DNA of 64,000 nucleotides. It comes from Homarus americanus (taxonomy: Eukaryota; Arthropoda; Malacostraca; Decapoda; Nephropidae). Where the stretch lies: NCBI RefSeq assembly GCF_018991925.1, contig NW_024725489.1, positions 6,805,916 through 6,869,915 on the forward strand. Reading direction: 5' to 3'. The translations under genes were made by a program, and so were the position numbers. The first letter of the stretch is position 1, and every line of letters begins with the position of its first letter. Of this stretch, positions 1-10,028 are shown one piece after another. The notes below the pieces were generated by a model. The model saw only the letters and a program-made list of their open reading frames with translations, had not been told where the DNA came from and ran no database searches.

Positions 1-84
1 TTAACAAAATAAAGCACAGCAATATAGGAAACTACAGTAATTGAAGTAAGTTACAATATAGTACAGTATTGTATATTATAAGTA
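1..84. other. A/T-rich flank, unassigned
   Basis: There is no open frame of note. It lies between the window edge and the TA target site (83-84) of the first pogo-like element. It could be the 3' untranslated or LTR part of the gypsy-like element to its right, but no matching second copy was found in the window. Confidence 0.4.
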
Positions 85-911
85 CAGTCAGTTCTGCTAC
101 AACGCAATAGTTGTGTTCTTGTAAAACCTCGCTTTGTAGAAATTCGCGCAATAGAAATAACAGGGATTATGGAGAAAATAGGGTTAGGTGCAGATTACTA
201 CTCGAAATCGAAAAAAAATTAGTAGTTAGCCTAACACAAAGGATAGCACAGTCTAAATAAATGTTACATTCATATCTAATAATGAAATCATACAGTAAAT
301 GTAACACTTTACCTTGAAAAAATATGAATATAACTTGATGGGGGAGAAGGGTGATGTTGAGGTTGAAGAGTCATGCAGACAGGAGTTGAGAGTTGTCATC
401 GTTATCATCAGGTGCAGCTTCGGTTGCATGATTGGGACGAAAAAACCTCTAATTCCAGAAGTGGATGACTGTGGTTCAGTGTCTTCAGTCTGCTTCTTGG
501 GGGTTGACTTAAAAAAGACGTCTAATGTTTGCTGCTTTGCCGTCTTTCTTCTTTCATAAAGAAGCTGTTCATGAGGTGCCAAAAAATATTTAACACCACG
601 AACTGGAATCGTGCTCCATTCTGCATTGTAGTCATTGTCTTCCAAGAGCTGCAACTGCTTATCAACTTCCCTCAGGATAGAAGACAAAAGAGAAGTGGGA
701 AGCTCTCGTGAATCAATTGAACATGTGATGTTGAACATGAACTGTAAGCACTGCATAACCCCGCGCCAAGCGACAGTACACTTAAAACGTTCGAGTGGAA
801 TCGCGTTACAGCCAACACACGTTCGCGTTTTACAAATGTCGTTCTTCTATTCATCAATCGCGTTATAACCAATTCGCATTGACAAAACACGCGTTGTAGC
901 AGAAACGACTG
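85..911 (-). mobile_element. Tigger/pogo-like transposon, internally deleted copy
   Basis: The ends are inverted repeats. The left end begins CAGTCAGTTCTGCTACAACG and the right end read in reverse begins CAGTCGTTTCTGCTACAACG, with 18 of 20 positions matching. Each end is bordered by TA (83-84 and 912-913), the target of Tc1/mariner/pogo elements. The interior on the minus strand carries only the C-terminal part of a Tigger-type transposase. The subterminal region therefore seems joined straight to the gene's 3' end, with the DNA-binding and DDE parts lost. The left 250 bases match in reverse the right end of the element at 3352-4214, so the two belong to one family. Confidence 0.8.
253..756 (-). 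pseudogene. Tigger-type transposase, C-terminal remnant with PIP-box-like motif
   Basis: The 167-residue open frame resembles the region after the DDE domain of Tigger/jerky-type transposases (acidic EDNDYNAEW, then a basic stretch ERRKTAK). Residues 75-82 read QQTLDVFF (511-534), an exact Q-x-x-L-x-x-F-F PCNA-interacting box. A PCNA-binding box near the C terminus is known from Drosophila pogo transposase. The helix-turn-helix and catalytic domains are absent, so this is not a working transposase. The last 70 or so residues overlap sequence shared with the 3' end of the 3352-4214 element and may be untranslated tail rather than protein. Confidence 0.65.
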
Positions 912-944
912 TAGTAGACACTAAAATAAAATAAAGAAAATATT

Positions 945-1290
945 CAAGTTGTATAGTCATTAAGGTATCTAGGAGGGTTTCTTTGTCGTTCTGGATATCT
1001 CCTGGAAGCAACTACCGGGTAGTCGCTCATTGGGAGAAGGTATAGTTTTATTAGGAGAACCTTGGAATTGCCCCAAAACCTCTGAAACTGTAGGACTTGC
1101 ATTTTCAGTTTCACTTATTTGAGGCTCTACTTCATTCATTATAGGATACACATCTGGAAGCACATTAGGAATAGGATTCGAATATGAATTAGTGGTTTCA
1201 TTATTTGAATTTTCATCTACCGGTACTAAAGCCTCCTCAGGGACTATTTCCTCATTTACTCTTTGAGGGCACTTCAGCAATTGGTCTATG
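945..1290 (-). pseudogene. Integrase C-terminal tail, shifted frame
   Basis: The frame continues the integrase after a one-base difference in an A run near 1300. Downstream of that point the sequence reads LLKCPQRVNEE, then an acidic/Ser-rich linker, and ends near 945 with TTKKPSRYLNDYTT. That ending resembles the basic Lys/Arg-Pro-Pro-x-Tyr-Leu tail found at the end of many Ty3/gypsy integrases. The open frame from 1280 to 969 is this tail. Confidence 0.6.
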
Positions 1291-2514
1291 TCTTTTCCCT
1301 ACATAGCCATCATAAACTTTCACTAAGTAATGTCTTTCTCCAAGCACTTTCTCCACTTTACCTTGCTCCCATTTTTCTTTTCCTCTATAATTTCTCACTT
1401 GCACTGAATCACCCAATTTCAGCACACGACAAACACGTGAAACAGTTCGGTTCGCCATGAATTCTTGTGCTACTTGTACTTTCTTCGTAAAAGATGGAAA
1501 TATTAAATCCAAACGAGTGTGCAGTTTCCTTCCCATCAGCAGCACAGAAGGGGCGATTCTTGTTGTAGAATGTGGAGTGATGCGATACGAAAGCAGGTAT
1601 CTTTGTAGGACAGTCTCAGCATCTTGCTTTAGTACTTCAGCTTGACGTAAGGCTGACTTAAGTACTTGAACTACTCTTTCTGCTTGACCATTCGTAGAAG
1701 GTTTATATATGCTGAGGATGTACGATGCAAAATACCGGTTGTTTAAGCAGAAATCCGCAAACTCTTTTGAAGTGAATTGCGGGCCATTACCCGAGACTAA
1801 AATCTCAGGTAATCCGTGTCTACTGAAAACCTCACGGAGAACCTTTACCGTAGCCTCGGCTGTAGTACTCTTCATTTGAACTACTTCAGGATACTTACTG
1901 TAAGCATCGACAAGTACAAAGTACATCTTTCCCAAGAATGGACTTGCAAAATCAGCATGAAGTTTTGACCAAGGTTTGGAAGGAAAAGTCCAAGGATGAA
2001 TTTGTGCAGTAGGTGGATCTGCCTTCATGGATTGACATACTTGACATGAAGAAACTCCTTTAATTTGCTTGTCAAGATTGGGCCACCATACATAGGACCT
2101 TGCCACTACCTTCATTATTGTCATGTCTAGGTGTGTCTCATGTAGTTCTCGAAGTATGTCCCCTTGCAGTGCAGTGGGAATTATGACACTAAGTTCCCAT
2201 AGAACACACCCCTGTTCAATGCTGATTTCATCTCGACGCTGTAGGAAAGGTTGTAAACTTGGATCACACTCATCAGTACTTGACCATCCATACTGAGCAT
2301 ATATCAGAACTTTGGATAATATTGGATCTACTGCAGTTTTCTTCTTGATCATTTGATGTGTTACAGTTGTGAGGATGTCTGTTTCAAACAAGTAGCAATT
2401 TACAACCTCACTGTCACAGTTCACTTTTGTAGCCAGAGGGACTCTTGACATGCTATCTGCATCAACATGAGCAGCCGTGTTCCTGTATTCTATGTTGTAG
2501 TTGTATGAAGCCAA
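1252..2514 (-). pseudogene. Gypsy-like RNase H end plus integrase
   Basis: This is a 420-codon open stretch. Residues 1-30 are the RNase H end (NIEYRNTAAHVDADSMSR). Around residues 124-166 is an HHCC zinc-binding module (HETH then CQVC). The catalytic core follows: HADF supplies the first Asp, VSGNGPQF sits where the second Asp is expected, and NGQAERVVQ carries the Glu. The second catalytic Asp is replaced by Gly, so strand transfer should be lost. The C-terminal third has the SH3/chromodomain-like region up to DGYVGKRH, after which the frame shifts. It continues directly from the RT/RNase H frame upstream, overlapping it by 25 bases. Confidence 0.85.
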
Positions 2515-3349
2515 CTTAAGTGCCCATCTTTGCAGTCTGGCAGATGAACAGGTTTCTCTGGGCTGAACAAGGAAACCAATGGGCAGTGATTTGTAATCAA
2601 CGTGAACTGCCGGCAGTAAAGGAACTGCCGACAGTTCATGCTTAGGGCTTCTTTATCTAACCGAGAATAGTTTTTCTGAGCACTTGTTAATGTACATGAG
2701 GCAAAAGCAACTGGTCGGTAACACCCATCAATAATGTGTGACAATACAGCACCAATACCATATGAAGAAGCATTACATGAAAGAAACAATGGTAAAGAGT
2801 CATCATAGTGTACAAGAGTATCTGAATGTAGCAGTAACATTTTTGCCTTAGAGAAAGCTTCATCCTCTACTTTGGTCCAAACCCAATGAACATCCTTCCT
2901 TAGCAATCTATTCAGGGAAGCAAGTACAGTGGAGTGATTCTTCAGAAATCTGGAATAAAACATTATCAGGCCTAGGAAGGATTTTAAGGCTGTTACATCT
3001 TTAGGGGGTGGAGCTTGACTTATGGCAAGAAGTTTATCTTCTGTGGGATGAAGGCCCTCACCATCTATTCTATGACCAAGATATGTGACAGAATTTTGCT
3101 CAAATTTGCATTTGTTCTTATCTAATCTGAAACCTGACTCTTGCAACCTTTACAGAACTTTACACAACGTATCTAGGTGATCCTTCTTGGTCTTTTCCTG
3201 CATTGAGGATATCATCTAACTAACATACAACCTTTGGAATGTCAGAAAGCATATTATCCATTATTCTCTGAAAAATAGCAGGGCCAGAGTGAACACCAAA
3301 AGGCAATCTCTTAAACACAAAAAGTCCAATGTGAGTATTGATAGTGAGA
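2490..3349 (-). pseudogene. Gypsy-like RT (palm end, thumb) and RNase H
   Basis: The open frame from 3146 shows the RT connection motif (KCKFEQNSVTYLGH) and the thumb. RNase H starts with LFLSCNASSYGIGAVLSH, in which Asn stands where the first catalytic Asp is expected, and continues with the Glu-bearing RLDKEAL. Upstream (3150-3349) the palm reads LFVFKRLPFGVHSGPAIFQ, then VVC-stop-LDDIL. A TAG codon thus replaces the Tyr of the catalytic Y-x-D-D box at about 3217. The upstream edge is exactly the TA insertion site of the transposon at 3352. Confidence 0.8.
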
Positions 3350-3493
3350 TACAGTGAGTTCTGCTATAACGCGTGTTTTGATAACGCGAATTTGCTCTAA
3401 CGCGATTTATGAATTAGGAACGATATTTGTATAACGCGAACGCTTGTTTGCTATAACGCGATTTTTGCTTACTCTTTCTCCAATTTTGTGGTA

Positions 3494-3844
3494 CAGTGGG
3501 GTATGCTATAACGAATCTAATTGGTTCTAGAACCTTGTTCCTTATAGCATTCGTTCGTTATAGGATTAATCCGTTCCAGGCCCCCAAATACAACCACTTA
3601 ACACTGAAAAATATAATATAAAATTTTAAAAATTGTAAAAAAGTGCATAAATATGCATCTAAACCCCTGAAATAAAGAATATCATTAATATTTGTAATAA
3701 AAAAACAATAAATTAGAAAAAAAAAAATTAAATAATGTTCGTTGTAGGAGTTTCGTTCGTTATAGCATTCTCAATTTTATAGGTAAAACCGTTCGTTATA
3801 GGAATATTCGTAGTAGGATCCGTTCGTTATAGCATACCCCACTG
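3494..3844. mobile_element. 351-bp MITE nested inside the Tigger-like element
   Basis: It has perfect 21-bp terminal inverted repeats starting CAGTGGGGTATGCTATAACG, TA on both sides (3492-3493 and 3845-3846), and A/T-rich contents with extra GTTCGTTATAG subrepeats. There is no coding capacity. Terminal CAG and TA targets place it among pogo/Tigger-type MITEs, in a different family from its host element. Confidence 0.88.
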
Positions 3845-3852
3845 TATTAACT

Positions 3853-3980
3853 GTGAATATAGTAAAGAAGAATATCAACAAGAAGCGTTCTGGTGATAGA
3901 ATTCCCGGTGATGATCGTAAAAGAAAGGATATAACACTTGAAGAGAAGCTCGATTTTATCAACCTCAAAATCACCCTTCT
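3853..3980 (+). pseudogene. Tigger transposase N-terminal (CENP-B/psq HTH) fragment
   Basis: The frame beginning at 3853 reads KKRSGDRIPGDDRKRKDIT then LEEKLDFI, the start of the CENP-B N-terminal helix-turn-helix typical of Tigger/jerky transposases. After about 40 residues it runs into the element's 3' tail, which marks the internal deletion junction at about 3970. This is a fragment only, with no function expected. Confidence 0.65.
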
Positions 3981-4216
3981 CCCCCATCAAGTAAAGTGTT
4001 ACATTTACTGTATGATTTCATTATTAGATATGAATGTAACATTTATTTAGACTGTGCTATCCTTTGTGTTAGGCTAACTACTAAATTTTTTCGATTTCGA
4101 GTAATCTGCAACTAACCCTATTTTCTCCATAAGCCCTGTTATTTCTATTACGCGATTTTCTATAACACGATATTTTACAAGAACACAATTATCGCGTTAT
4201 AGCAGAACTACCTGTA

Positions 4217-4817
4217 CAGTATACTAGTCTGGTTTTACACAGTTAATTAAACCCATGGAGGTCTATGTATCAAGCGAAATGCATAAATAAAATAACAGAA
4301 CCTATGGGATTAATTGAAATAGAGACTGGGCCGACCGCCAGACTCACCTTTTTTGGCTATATCCGACACAATACTGTACATTGTAGTAAAAATCTCATCT
4401 TAATTTTACGATGGTAGTTCAGGGCCTCTCAGGGGGTGGTGGGGGTCCAGCGGAAGCCATTGAGTAGAAAGAAAAAAAGCACTGGTTCCTGGGAATGAGT
4501 GAATATACATGGAGACATTGAGACTGACGCGGCGGCAGAGAGCGTGGGTGGCGGGGGTGGCAAGGATGCCTAGACCAATCACAGCTCGTAGCGGAGGGGG
4601 TGCGTGGGTGGTAGGGATACGTGGCCCAATCACAGTCTGCGACGTCACCGGCGCAAGTCTGATGTCAGCGGTGACGTCAGCGTCCAGCACCTCACCCTGC
4701 TGCTTGCCGCGTACATTATAGAATTTACAGTGTAAATAATAATTATCTCTTCCGACAGGTGCCGCGTAAATGGCCTTCCGCGAAAAAAAATATCCGAGTA
4801 AAACCAGACTTTACTGT
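4217..4817. mobile_element. 601-bp pogo-like MITE adjoining the previous element
   Basis: It starts CAGTATACTAGTCTGGTTTT and ends (reversed) CAGTAAAGTCTGGTTTTACT, an imperfect inverted repeat. TA lies at 4215-4216 and 4818-4819. Interior phrases match the 46655-47264 element (AACAGAACCTATGGGATTAA, then ATAGAGACTGG). A GC-rich part (4540-4720) carries two CCAATCACAG boxes and GACGTCA motifs, and is shared with the fragment at 24899-25262. It shares a single TA with the element on its left. Confidence 0.75.
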
Positions 4818-4819
4818 AC

Positions 4820-5545
4820 TTACTAGATTCAATCGCAATAGGAAATTTGTGGTATGCTTGTGACATGTCCAGCACACTAAACACTGAACAATTCATCAAA
4901 ACTGAATGTAAATCTTCAACCTTTGGAATAGGGTACATTACTACATCAACACATTTTTTGAAAGTCACACTAAAATTACCACACACTCTGACTTTATCTG
5001 AATCTCTTTTATTCACAGACACAATGGCAGCAGCACCAAATGAAGTTCATGAAACTCTCAATTACTCCATCACTTTCCATTTTCAGTGACTCATTTTGTA
5101 CTCTGGATTGAAAGGCATACAGAACAGGTCTACAGTATCTTTGTGAAATTTTGAATTTTATGAAACAGTGAGTTCAACTTGCGGACCATTATAACATCCT
5201 AGCTCATCTTTAAACAATTTACTGTAATTTTCTAGGATAGTGGAAACATCTGGAACATTTTTAGAGACATGAAGATGATTTACAAAAAACACCTCTTTCC
5301 AATCGGGTACCAGTTTGAACAAGCAGTTTCTTCCTAGAAAAGCACATGAACCTTTTGGAGCAATTACTAGTGGAAGTTTAAACGGTTTCCTTTTGTAATC
5401 AATTTCCACTTTTATTTCACTTATGGTGTAAGGTTTTCACCAGTATAAGTAAGGAGAAGTGATCTAGAAAAATATTTCTCATACAAGTCCTTAGCGGCAA
5501 TAGTAATGGCACAACCTGTATCTAACTGCATGGTAACATCAAAGA
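4820..5545 (-). pseudogene. Gypsy-like protease and RT N-terminal part
   Basis: On the minus strand from 5540 the frame reads MQLDTGCAITIAAK, an aspartic protease active site (D-T-G) followed by the usual hydrophobic context. After two stops near 5430 the open frame 5409-5158 covers the protease-RT linker (LFKDELGCYNGP). After further stops, 5022-4820 gives RT fingers and palm: VNKRDSDKVRVCGNFSVTF, YPIPKVEDL, and FSVLDMSQAYHKFPIA with the first catalytic Asp. It ends at the TA site 4818-4819. The frame is continuous with the RT at 3349 if the two transposons and one TA are discounted. Confidence 0.78.
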
Positions 5546-6170
5546 AACATTAATGGGAGCATTTGCAGTAACACTGGTATGTACAGAATTCACAGTATGT
5601 ATTTGCTCTTGAAGTTGTAGAACATCTTGTACTTCATTGTCTTTGTAAACGCCTTAGTAGGCGGATCAGCTGTTCTTATGGTCACTGGTGTACACACACA
5701 CACACGTATAATCACTGGGAGGGTGGGCTGCCTGTCCGGAATGAAAATAACAGCCCGTCCGCTCGACCGAAACCTTACGACACTGTCCGAGTGTAATGAA
5801 TATTCGTTCACTGGGTGCGAGGCTGGCTTGTGCAAACAAACACTCACAACCCTGTACGCTTGAACCGAAACTTTATGACAACTCCTCAGATATTTGAAAC
5901 GTCACTCAAACACACGACACTCTCACGTCACTGTCTCTTGTGCTGACGTTATGACGATCTACGCTGTCCCACGCTGAAACCCGGCGTTGGTGGTTCGTTT
6001 GTTCCTCATGGTAGTTGAAAAACCTTCGACGCCCCCCTGCACTTGTTTTGACTGTAAACGCCTTAGTTAGGACGTTCAGGTTACGGGCAAGTAGAAGGAA
6101 TGATTGAAACCCGTCTTTTGACGCATTCAATATTTATTGATGTGGTCAAAAACCTGCAGAGGAGAAAGCG
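5546..6170 (-). pseudogene. Possible gag-side region with a 15-bp direct-repeat-bounded segment
   Basis: Next to the protease the frame VLQLQEQIHTVNSVHTS is open and probably belongs to the polyprotein. The block 5659-6052 is bounded by perfect direct repeats TGTAAACGCCTTAGT (5644-5658 and 6053-6067) and includes a short (AC)n run at 5694-5706. Beyond it the minus frame NASKDGFQSFLLLARNLN is open for about 70 codons. No domain is recognised. The direct repeats could be a long target duplication. Confidence 0.4.
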
Positions 6171-6691
6171 TTCATAATATTACAAGGTGATCCATCTGAT
6201 ACATAATTAGTTAGTCTCACAATTTTATCTCAATTACAATTTATTAAACATACTGACATAACACAAAATTCATAACTCTATTAATCTTAGCTTCGCTTCA
6301 TTCTGCATTGTCTTATTACTCCAGGTTAGGCAGAAACGAGTAGGCGTAATTAGTCAACAATATTTCAGTACCGAGGGGTATGCCATCACTTAGGCTGTAC
6401 TTACAAGTGCGGGTCAATGCAGATCAGTATGGTGTTCCAAGAAAAACAGTATTGCGTAAATCGTCCCAGCACAAATTCTCGGACAGGAGAAGGCTGGTCT
6501 TCAGCATCACTAGAGAGGGCGATCTGTCTCATAGAGGGCGGGCAGCCACCGCCACCAGCCCAAGACATTCCACCACAGAACCAGGACTTGTCTGTAAACA
6601 CTTCTACATCTGCGAGGTCACAGGTCAAAGATTTAATGGCATCACACGCCAGCACTATAGCTGAAGCAGCGGCGATAACAGTAGTACATGC
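6171..6691. other. No gene recognised
   Basis: This is mixed-composition sequence. Short overlapping frames on both strands at 6380-6713 show no family resemblance. The 5' LTR of the gypsy-like body would be expected near here, but there is no copy at the other end to confirm it. Confidence 0.4.
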
Positions 6692-6844
6692 ATGGACTGT
6701 TACATACTGTTGACAAGTACTCTATATGTATGGGCTCTGTTGCACACTGTTGACAAGTACTGTACATGTATGGACTGTTACACACTGTTGACAAGTATTG
6801 ATACACACTGTCTCAAGTACTGTATATGTATGGATTATTACACT
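6692..6844. repeat. About 40-bp tandem repeat with CACACTGTTGACAAGTA core
   Basis: There are roughly four units of the form TGTATGGACTGTTACACACT followed by GTTGACAAGTACTG. The first contig ends inside it. Single copies of the same core recur at about 42309-42332 and 59085-59110 (with GTTGGCAAGTA), so it is a dispersed repeat family. Confidence 0.75.
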
Positions 6845-6944
6845 NNNNNNNNNNNNNNNNNNNNNNNNNNNNNNNNNNNNNNNNNNNNNNNNNNNNNNNN
6901 NNNNNNNNNNNNNNNNNNNNNNNNNNNNNNNNNNNNNNNNNNNN
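6845..6944. other. 100-N assembly gap
   Basis: There are exactly 100 N bases, the usual placeholder for a scaffold join of unknown size. The flanks (a tandem repeat on the left, an inverted-repeat arm on the right) are hard to assemble. Confidence 0.99.
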
Positions 6945-7093
6945 TGACCATCTGACCTGACCACCAACCGTTGTGTGCTATTTAAAGATTAGTAGGGTCA
7001 TTACCTAATACCTGACCATTGTGGACCTGGTCTCACCCATCTCTGTATATATACACCTTGATTTATATTTCTCTCTCTCGTCTGTACTCACCC

Positions 7094-7125
7094 CTGAAGA
7101 TGTGAATTACACGAAAGCGCTTGGG
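7094..7125 (+). ncRNA. Hammerhead-ribozyme-like core (candidate)
   Basis: The unit reads CCC, CTGAAGA (7094-7100), a TGTGAATTACAC hairpin, GAAA (7113-7116), GCGC, TT, GGG. The two conserved boxes CTGANGA and GAAA are in hammerhead order. The flanking CCC and GGG could form stem I, and GCGC a minimal stem III. Minimal hammerheads are known in Penelope-like elements and animal retrozymes. Weak points are an unpaired T before stem II and only 3 bp in each of stems I and II. A second copy lies on the minus strand at about 7728-7762. The copy at 25700-25725 has lost the GAAA box. Confidence 0.3.
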
Positions 7126-7194
7126 AACTTCGTGTTTTCTTCTTTCCTTGCGGTTATCAGCATATACCTAGATCACGCTGCACTCAGTGATTTG

Positions 7195-7655
<461 letters not shown>

Positions 7656-7951
7656 AGCAAATCACTGTAGGTGCGCGTGATCTAGGTATATGCTGATAAC
7701 CACAAGGAAAGAAGAAAACACGAAGTTCCCAAGCGCTTTCGTGTAATTCACATCTTCAGGGGCGAGTACAGACTAGAGAGAGAAATATAAATCAAGGTGT
7801 ATATATACAGAGATGGGTGAGACCAGATCCACAATGGTCAGGTATTAGGTAATGACCCTACTAATCTTTAAATAGCACACAATGGTTGGTGGTCAGGTCA
7901 GATGGTCAGCGCTTGGGAACTTTGTGTTTTCTTCTTTCCTTGTGGTTATCA

Positions 7952-7956
<5 letters not shown>

Positions 7957-8041
<85 letters not shown>

Positions 8042-8049
8042 TATATATA
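7957..8049. repeat. (TA)n microsatellite next to MITE
   Basis: This is a pure TA run. Its last TA (8048-8049) is the left target duplication of the MITE that follows. Confidence 0.95.
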
Positions 8050-9262
8050 CAGTATTACCCCGCTTAACGCGCTTTCACTTAACGCGTTTTCGCATATACG
8101 CAGTGCCTTGCCAAAGCTGAACTTTCACTTAACGTGGCATTTTTCATCATATACGTGGTGAGTGTCGGCTCGAGAGCTATTTTTAGATTCGCACCACCCC
8201 CCACCCGCCACCCTGCCTGACTGCCTGTTTTAGCTCATAAAATTCATACAAATTACCCAGCCAGAATATAATTTACATTGCTGGAATTCTTACAATTTGG
8301 TGATCATTTTGAATATAAACATCATAGATTTTGCATTAGACATACAAATTTTAGATATAAAGTTTATTCTGAGTAAATATGTTATTTTTTGTGCAAAATA
8401 TATGACATTTGTATTCAAAATATTCCTGGGCTTTCAAGGAATCCAGCAATGTCAATTATATTATCCTAACTTAATCTGAGTATTATTTAAATACCAGTCA
8501 AGTTAAATTTAGTTTTTTTCACCCAAATATATCTGTATGGGAGATTTGTGGGGTGGGGGAGGTTAGAATTGACCACGCTGTTGGGATGAGGGGGCAAGGT
8601 GGGGTACTTTGATTGACAGATAGTGTTGTGAAGAATATTTTTTTTTCTTAACTGAAGATATTTGTTTTAGCTCATAAAATTCATACAAATTACCCGGCCA
8701 GAATATAATTTACATTGCTGGAATTCTTACAATTTGATGATCATTTTGAATATAAACATCATAGATTTTGCATTAGACATACAAATTTTAGATATAATGT
8801 TTACTCTGAGTAAATATGTTATCTTTTGCGTAAAATATATGACATTTATATTCAAAATATTCCTGGTCTTACAAGGAATCCAGCAATGTCAATTATATTA
8901 TCCTAACTTTAGTTTGAGGTATTATTTATTAAAATCCAGTGGTTTTCCCCCCAAAAATTGTGAGAGGGGGTGGTTTGCAGTGTTGTGTGTGGAGAAGAGG
9001 GGGAGGGAGTTGAGTCCATTATTTGAATGGGACATTAACTTATGACTGTATTTCTTAAGTATTAATTTGTGCATGTACCATCATAAAATTAAGATGTTAT
9101 TTTTACTATAAACATAGTTATGTGTCGTTTAAAAGTGGAGTTTGGGGATGGGCCAGTTTCTATTGGAATTAATCCCATATGTTCTGTTGTTCACTTAGCG
9201 CGGTTTTCACTTAACACGGTACCCTCTGGGTTTTATTGACCACGTTAAGTGGGGTACAGCTG
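8050..9262. mobile_element. 1.2-kb pogo-like MITE
   Basis: The left end is CAGTATTACCCCGCTTAACG and the right end reversed is CAGCTGTACCCCACTTAACG, with TA at 8048-8049 and 9263-9264. Subterminal CACTTAACGCG repeats are present. The right half matches the 46655-47264 element in reverse (GGAATTAATCCCATATGTTC). Its extra length comes from an internal direct duplication. No transposase is present, and the short frames at 8297 and 8734 are the two copies of that duplication. Confidence 0.85.
8227..8930. repeat. Direct duplication inside the MITE (offset 437 bp)
   Basis: Two copies of about 255 bp begin GTTTTAGCTCATAAAATTCA at 8227 and 8664 and end after CAATTATATTATCCTAACTT. They differ at a few percent of positions. 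The spacer includes a GTGGGGTGGGGGAGG run. Confidence 0.9.
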
Positions 9263-9264
9263 TA

Positions 9265-10028
9265 CTTGAAGTGTTTAATGAAATAAAAAGTGATTGCCGA
9301 TCTATATTTTTGAATGGTCCAGTAAGACCTGAGGGTCCAGTCTTGTTTGAGTGAATTTAATTAACATCTTATTCACTCTTTATGTTAATAAATATTAAAT
9401 TAGTAACTGCGAGTATCACCACTCTATTCCTTCTAAACATGGATTCTCAGAAAATATCCTTGTACTCATGTGCCTAAAACCTCTCTACCACTCTACCTAA
9501 CAATGCACTAAAACTTAGTATATTCTAATAAAAGTCTGGGTGGTGGCGGACTACCGTTGTAAGTATAATAAGTGATATACTCAGAAAGACATGGTTCCCC
9601 AGACTAACCCATGTATGAGAATATAAGTAAAAACAGAGTATACTTCAGAAAGGTAAGGACATTGAAATTCAGATAATATAATAGTGTACTGTATATGAAC
9701 AGAGATGAAGAAAAGAAAGAACACTGACTTGGAAAATATAAACAGAGAAATATAAAAGATATATTTACAGTACACTGTGGAACTAAAGACAGCATAGAAG
9801 ATTATTAAATATATACACAATAAAAGTTTAATATAAAAGATAGACATGGGTAATAAAAGAAATAAGAATATAAGCCAGAAAATAAGTACTGTATAAGTAT
9901 CTGAAATAAAACGAGAAATAAATAAGAACATAAAAGAAGAATATAAAGAATACCGGTAAATAAATACTTTGAAGAATAAAAAGACTAAGTCTGAAATAAT
10001 ATGAAGTAAGAAAAACCCGCCCATACAG
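9265..10028. other. A/T-rich sequence, no gene
   Basis: This stretch lies between the MITE and the LINE A fragment. Long minus-strand frames (9581-10024) exist only because the sequence is poor in TAA/TAG on that strand. They encode Phe/Leu/Ile/Tyr runs, and the frame is not kept in the parallel copy at 27360-27800. Confidence 0.7.

Larger units (their letters stand above)
3352..4214 (+). mobile_element. Tigger/pogo-like element, internally deleted, inserted in gypsy RT
   Basis: It is bordered by TA at 3350-3351 and 4215-4216. The inverted ends are CAGTGAGTTCTGCTATAACG and, in reverse, CAGGTAGTTCTGCTATAACG, with subterminal repeats of the GCTATAACGCGA type. Inside are a nested MITE (3494-3844), a short N-terminal transposase fragment and then the 3' tail shared with the 85-911 element. 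The coding centre has been deleted, leaving a non-autonomous derivative. Its right TA is also the left TA of the next element. Confidence 0.85.
945..6170 (-). mobile_element. Degenerate Ty3/gypsy-like LTR retrotransposon body
   Basis: Read on the minus strand from high to low coordinates, the order is gag-like/protease (about 5.6-5.4 kb), reverse transcriptase (about 5.1-4.8 kb, resuming at 3.35 kb), RNase H (about 2.8-2.4 kb) and integrase (2.4-0.95 kb). This is the Ty3/gypsy order. The frame is broken by stops, frameshifts and two inserted DNA transposons (3352-4214 and 4217-4817). No matching LTR pair was recognised, so both ends are approximate. The product would have been a gag-pol polyprotein for cytoplasmic reverse transcription and nuclear integration. 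This copy is dead. Confidence 0.75.
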
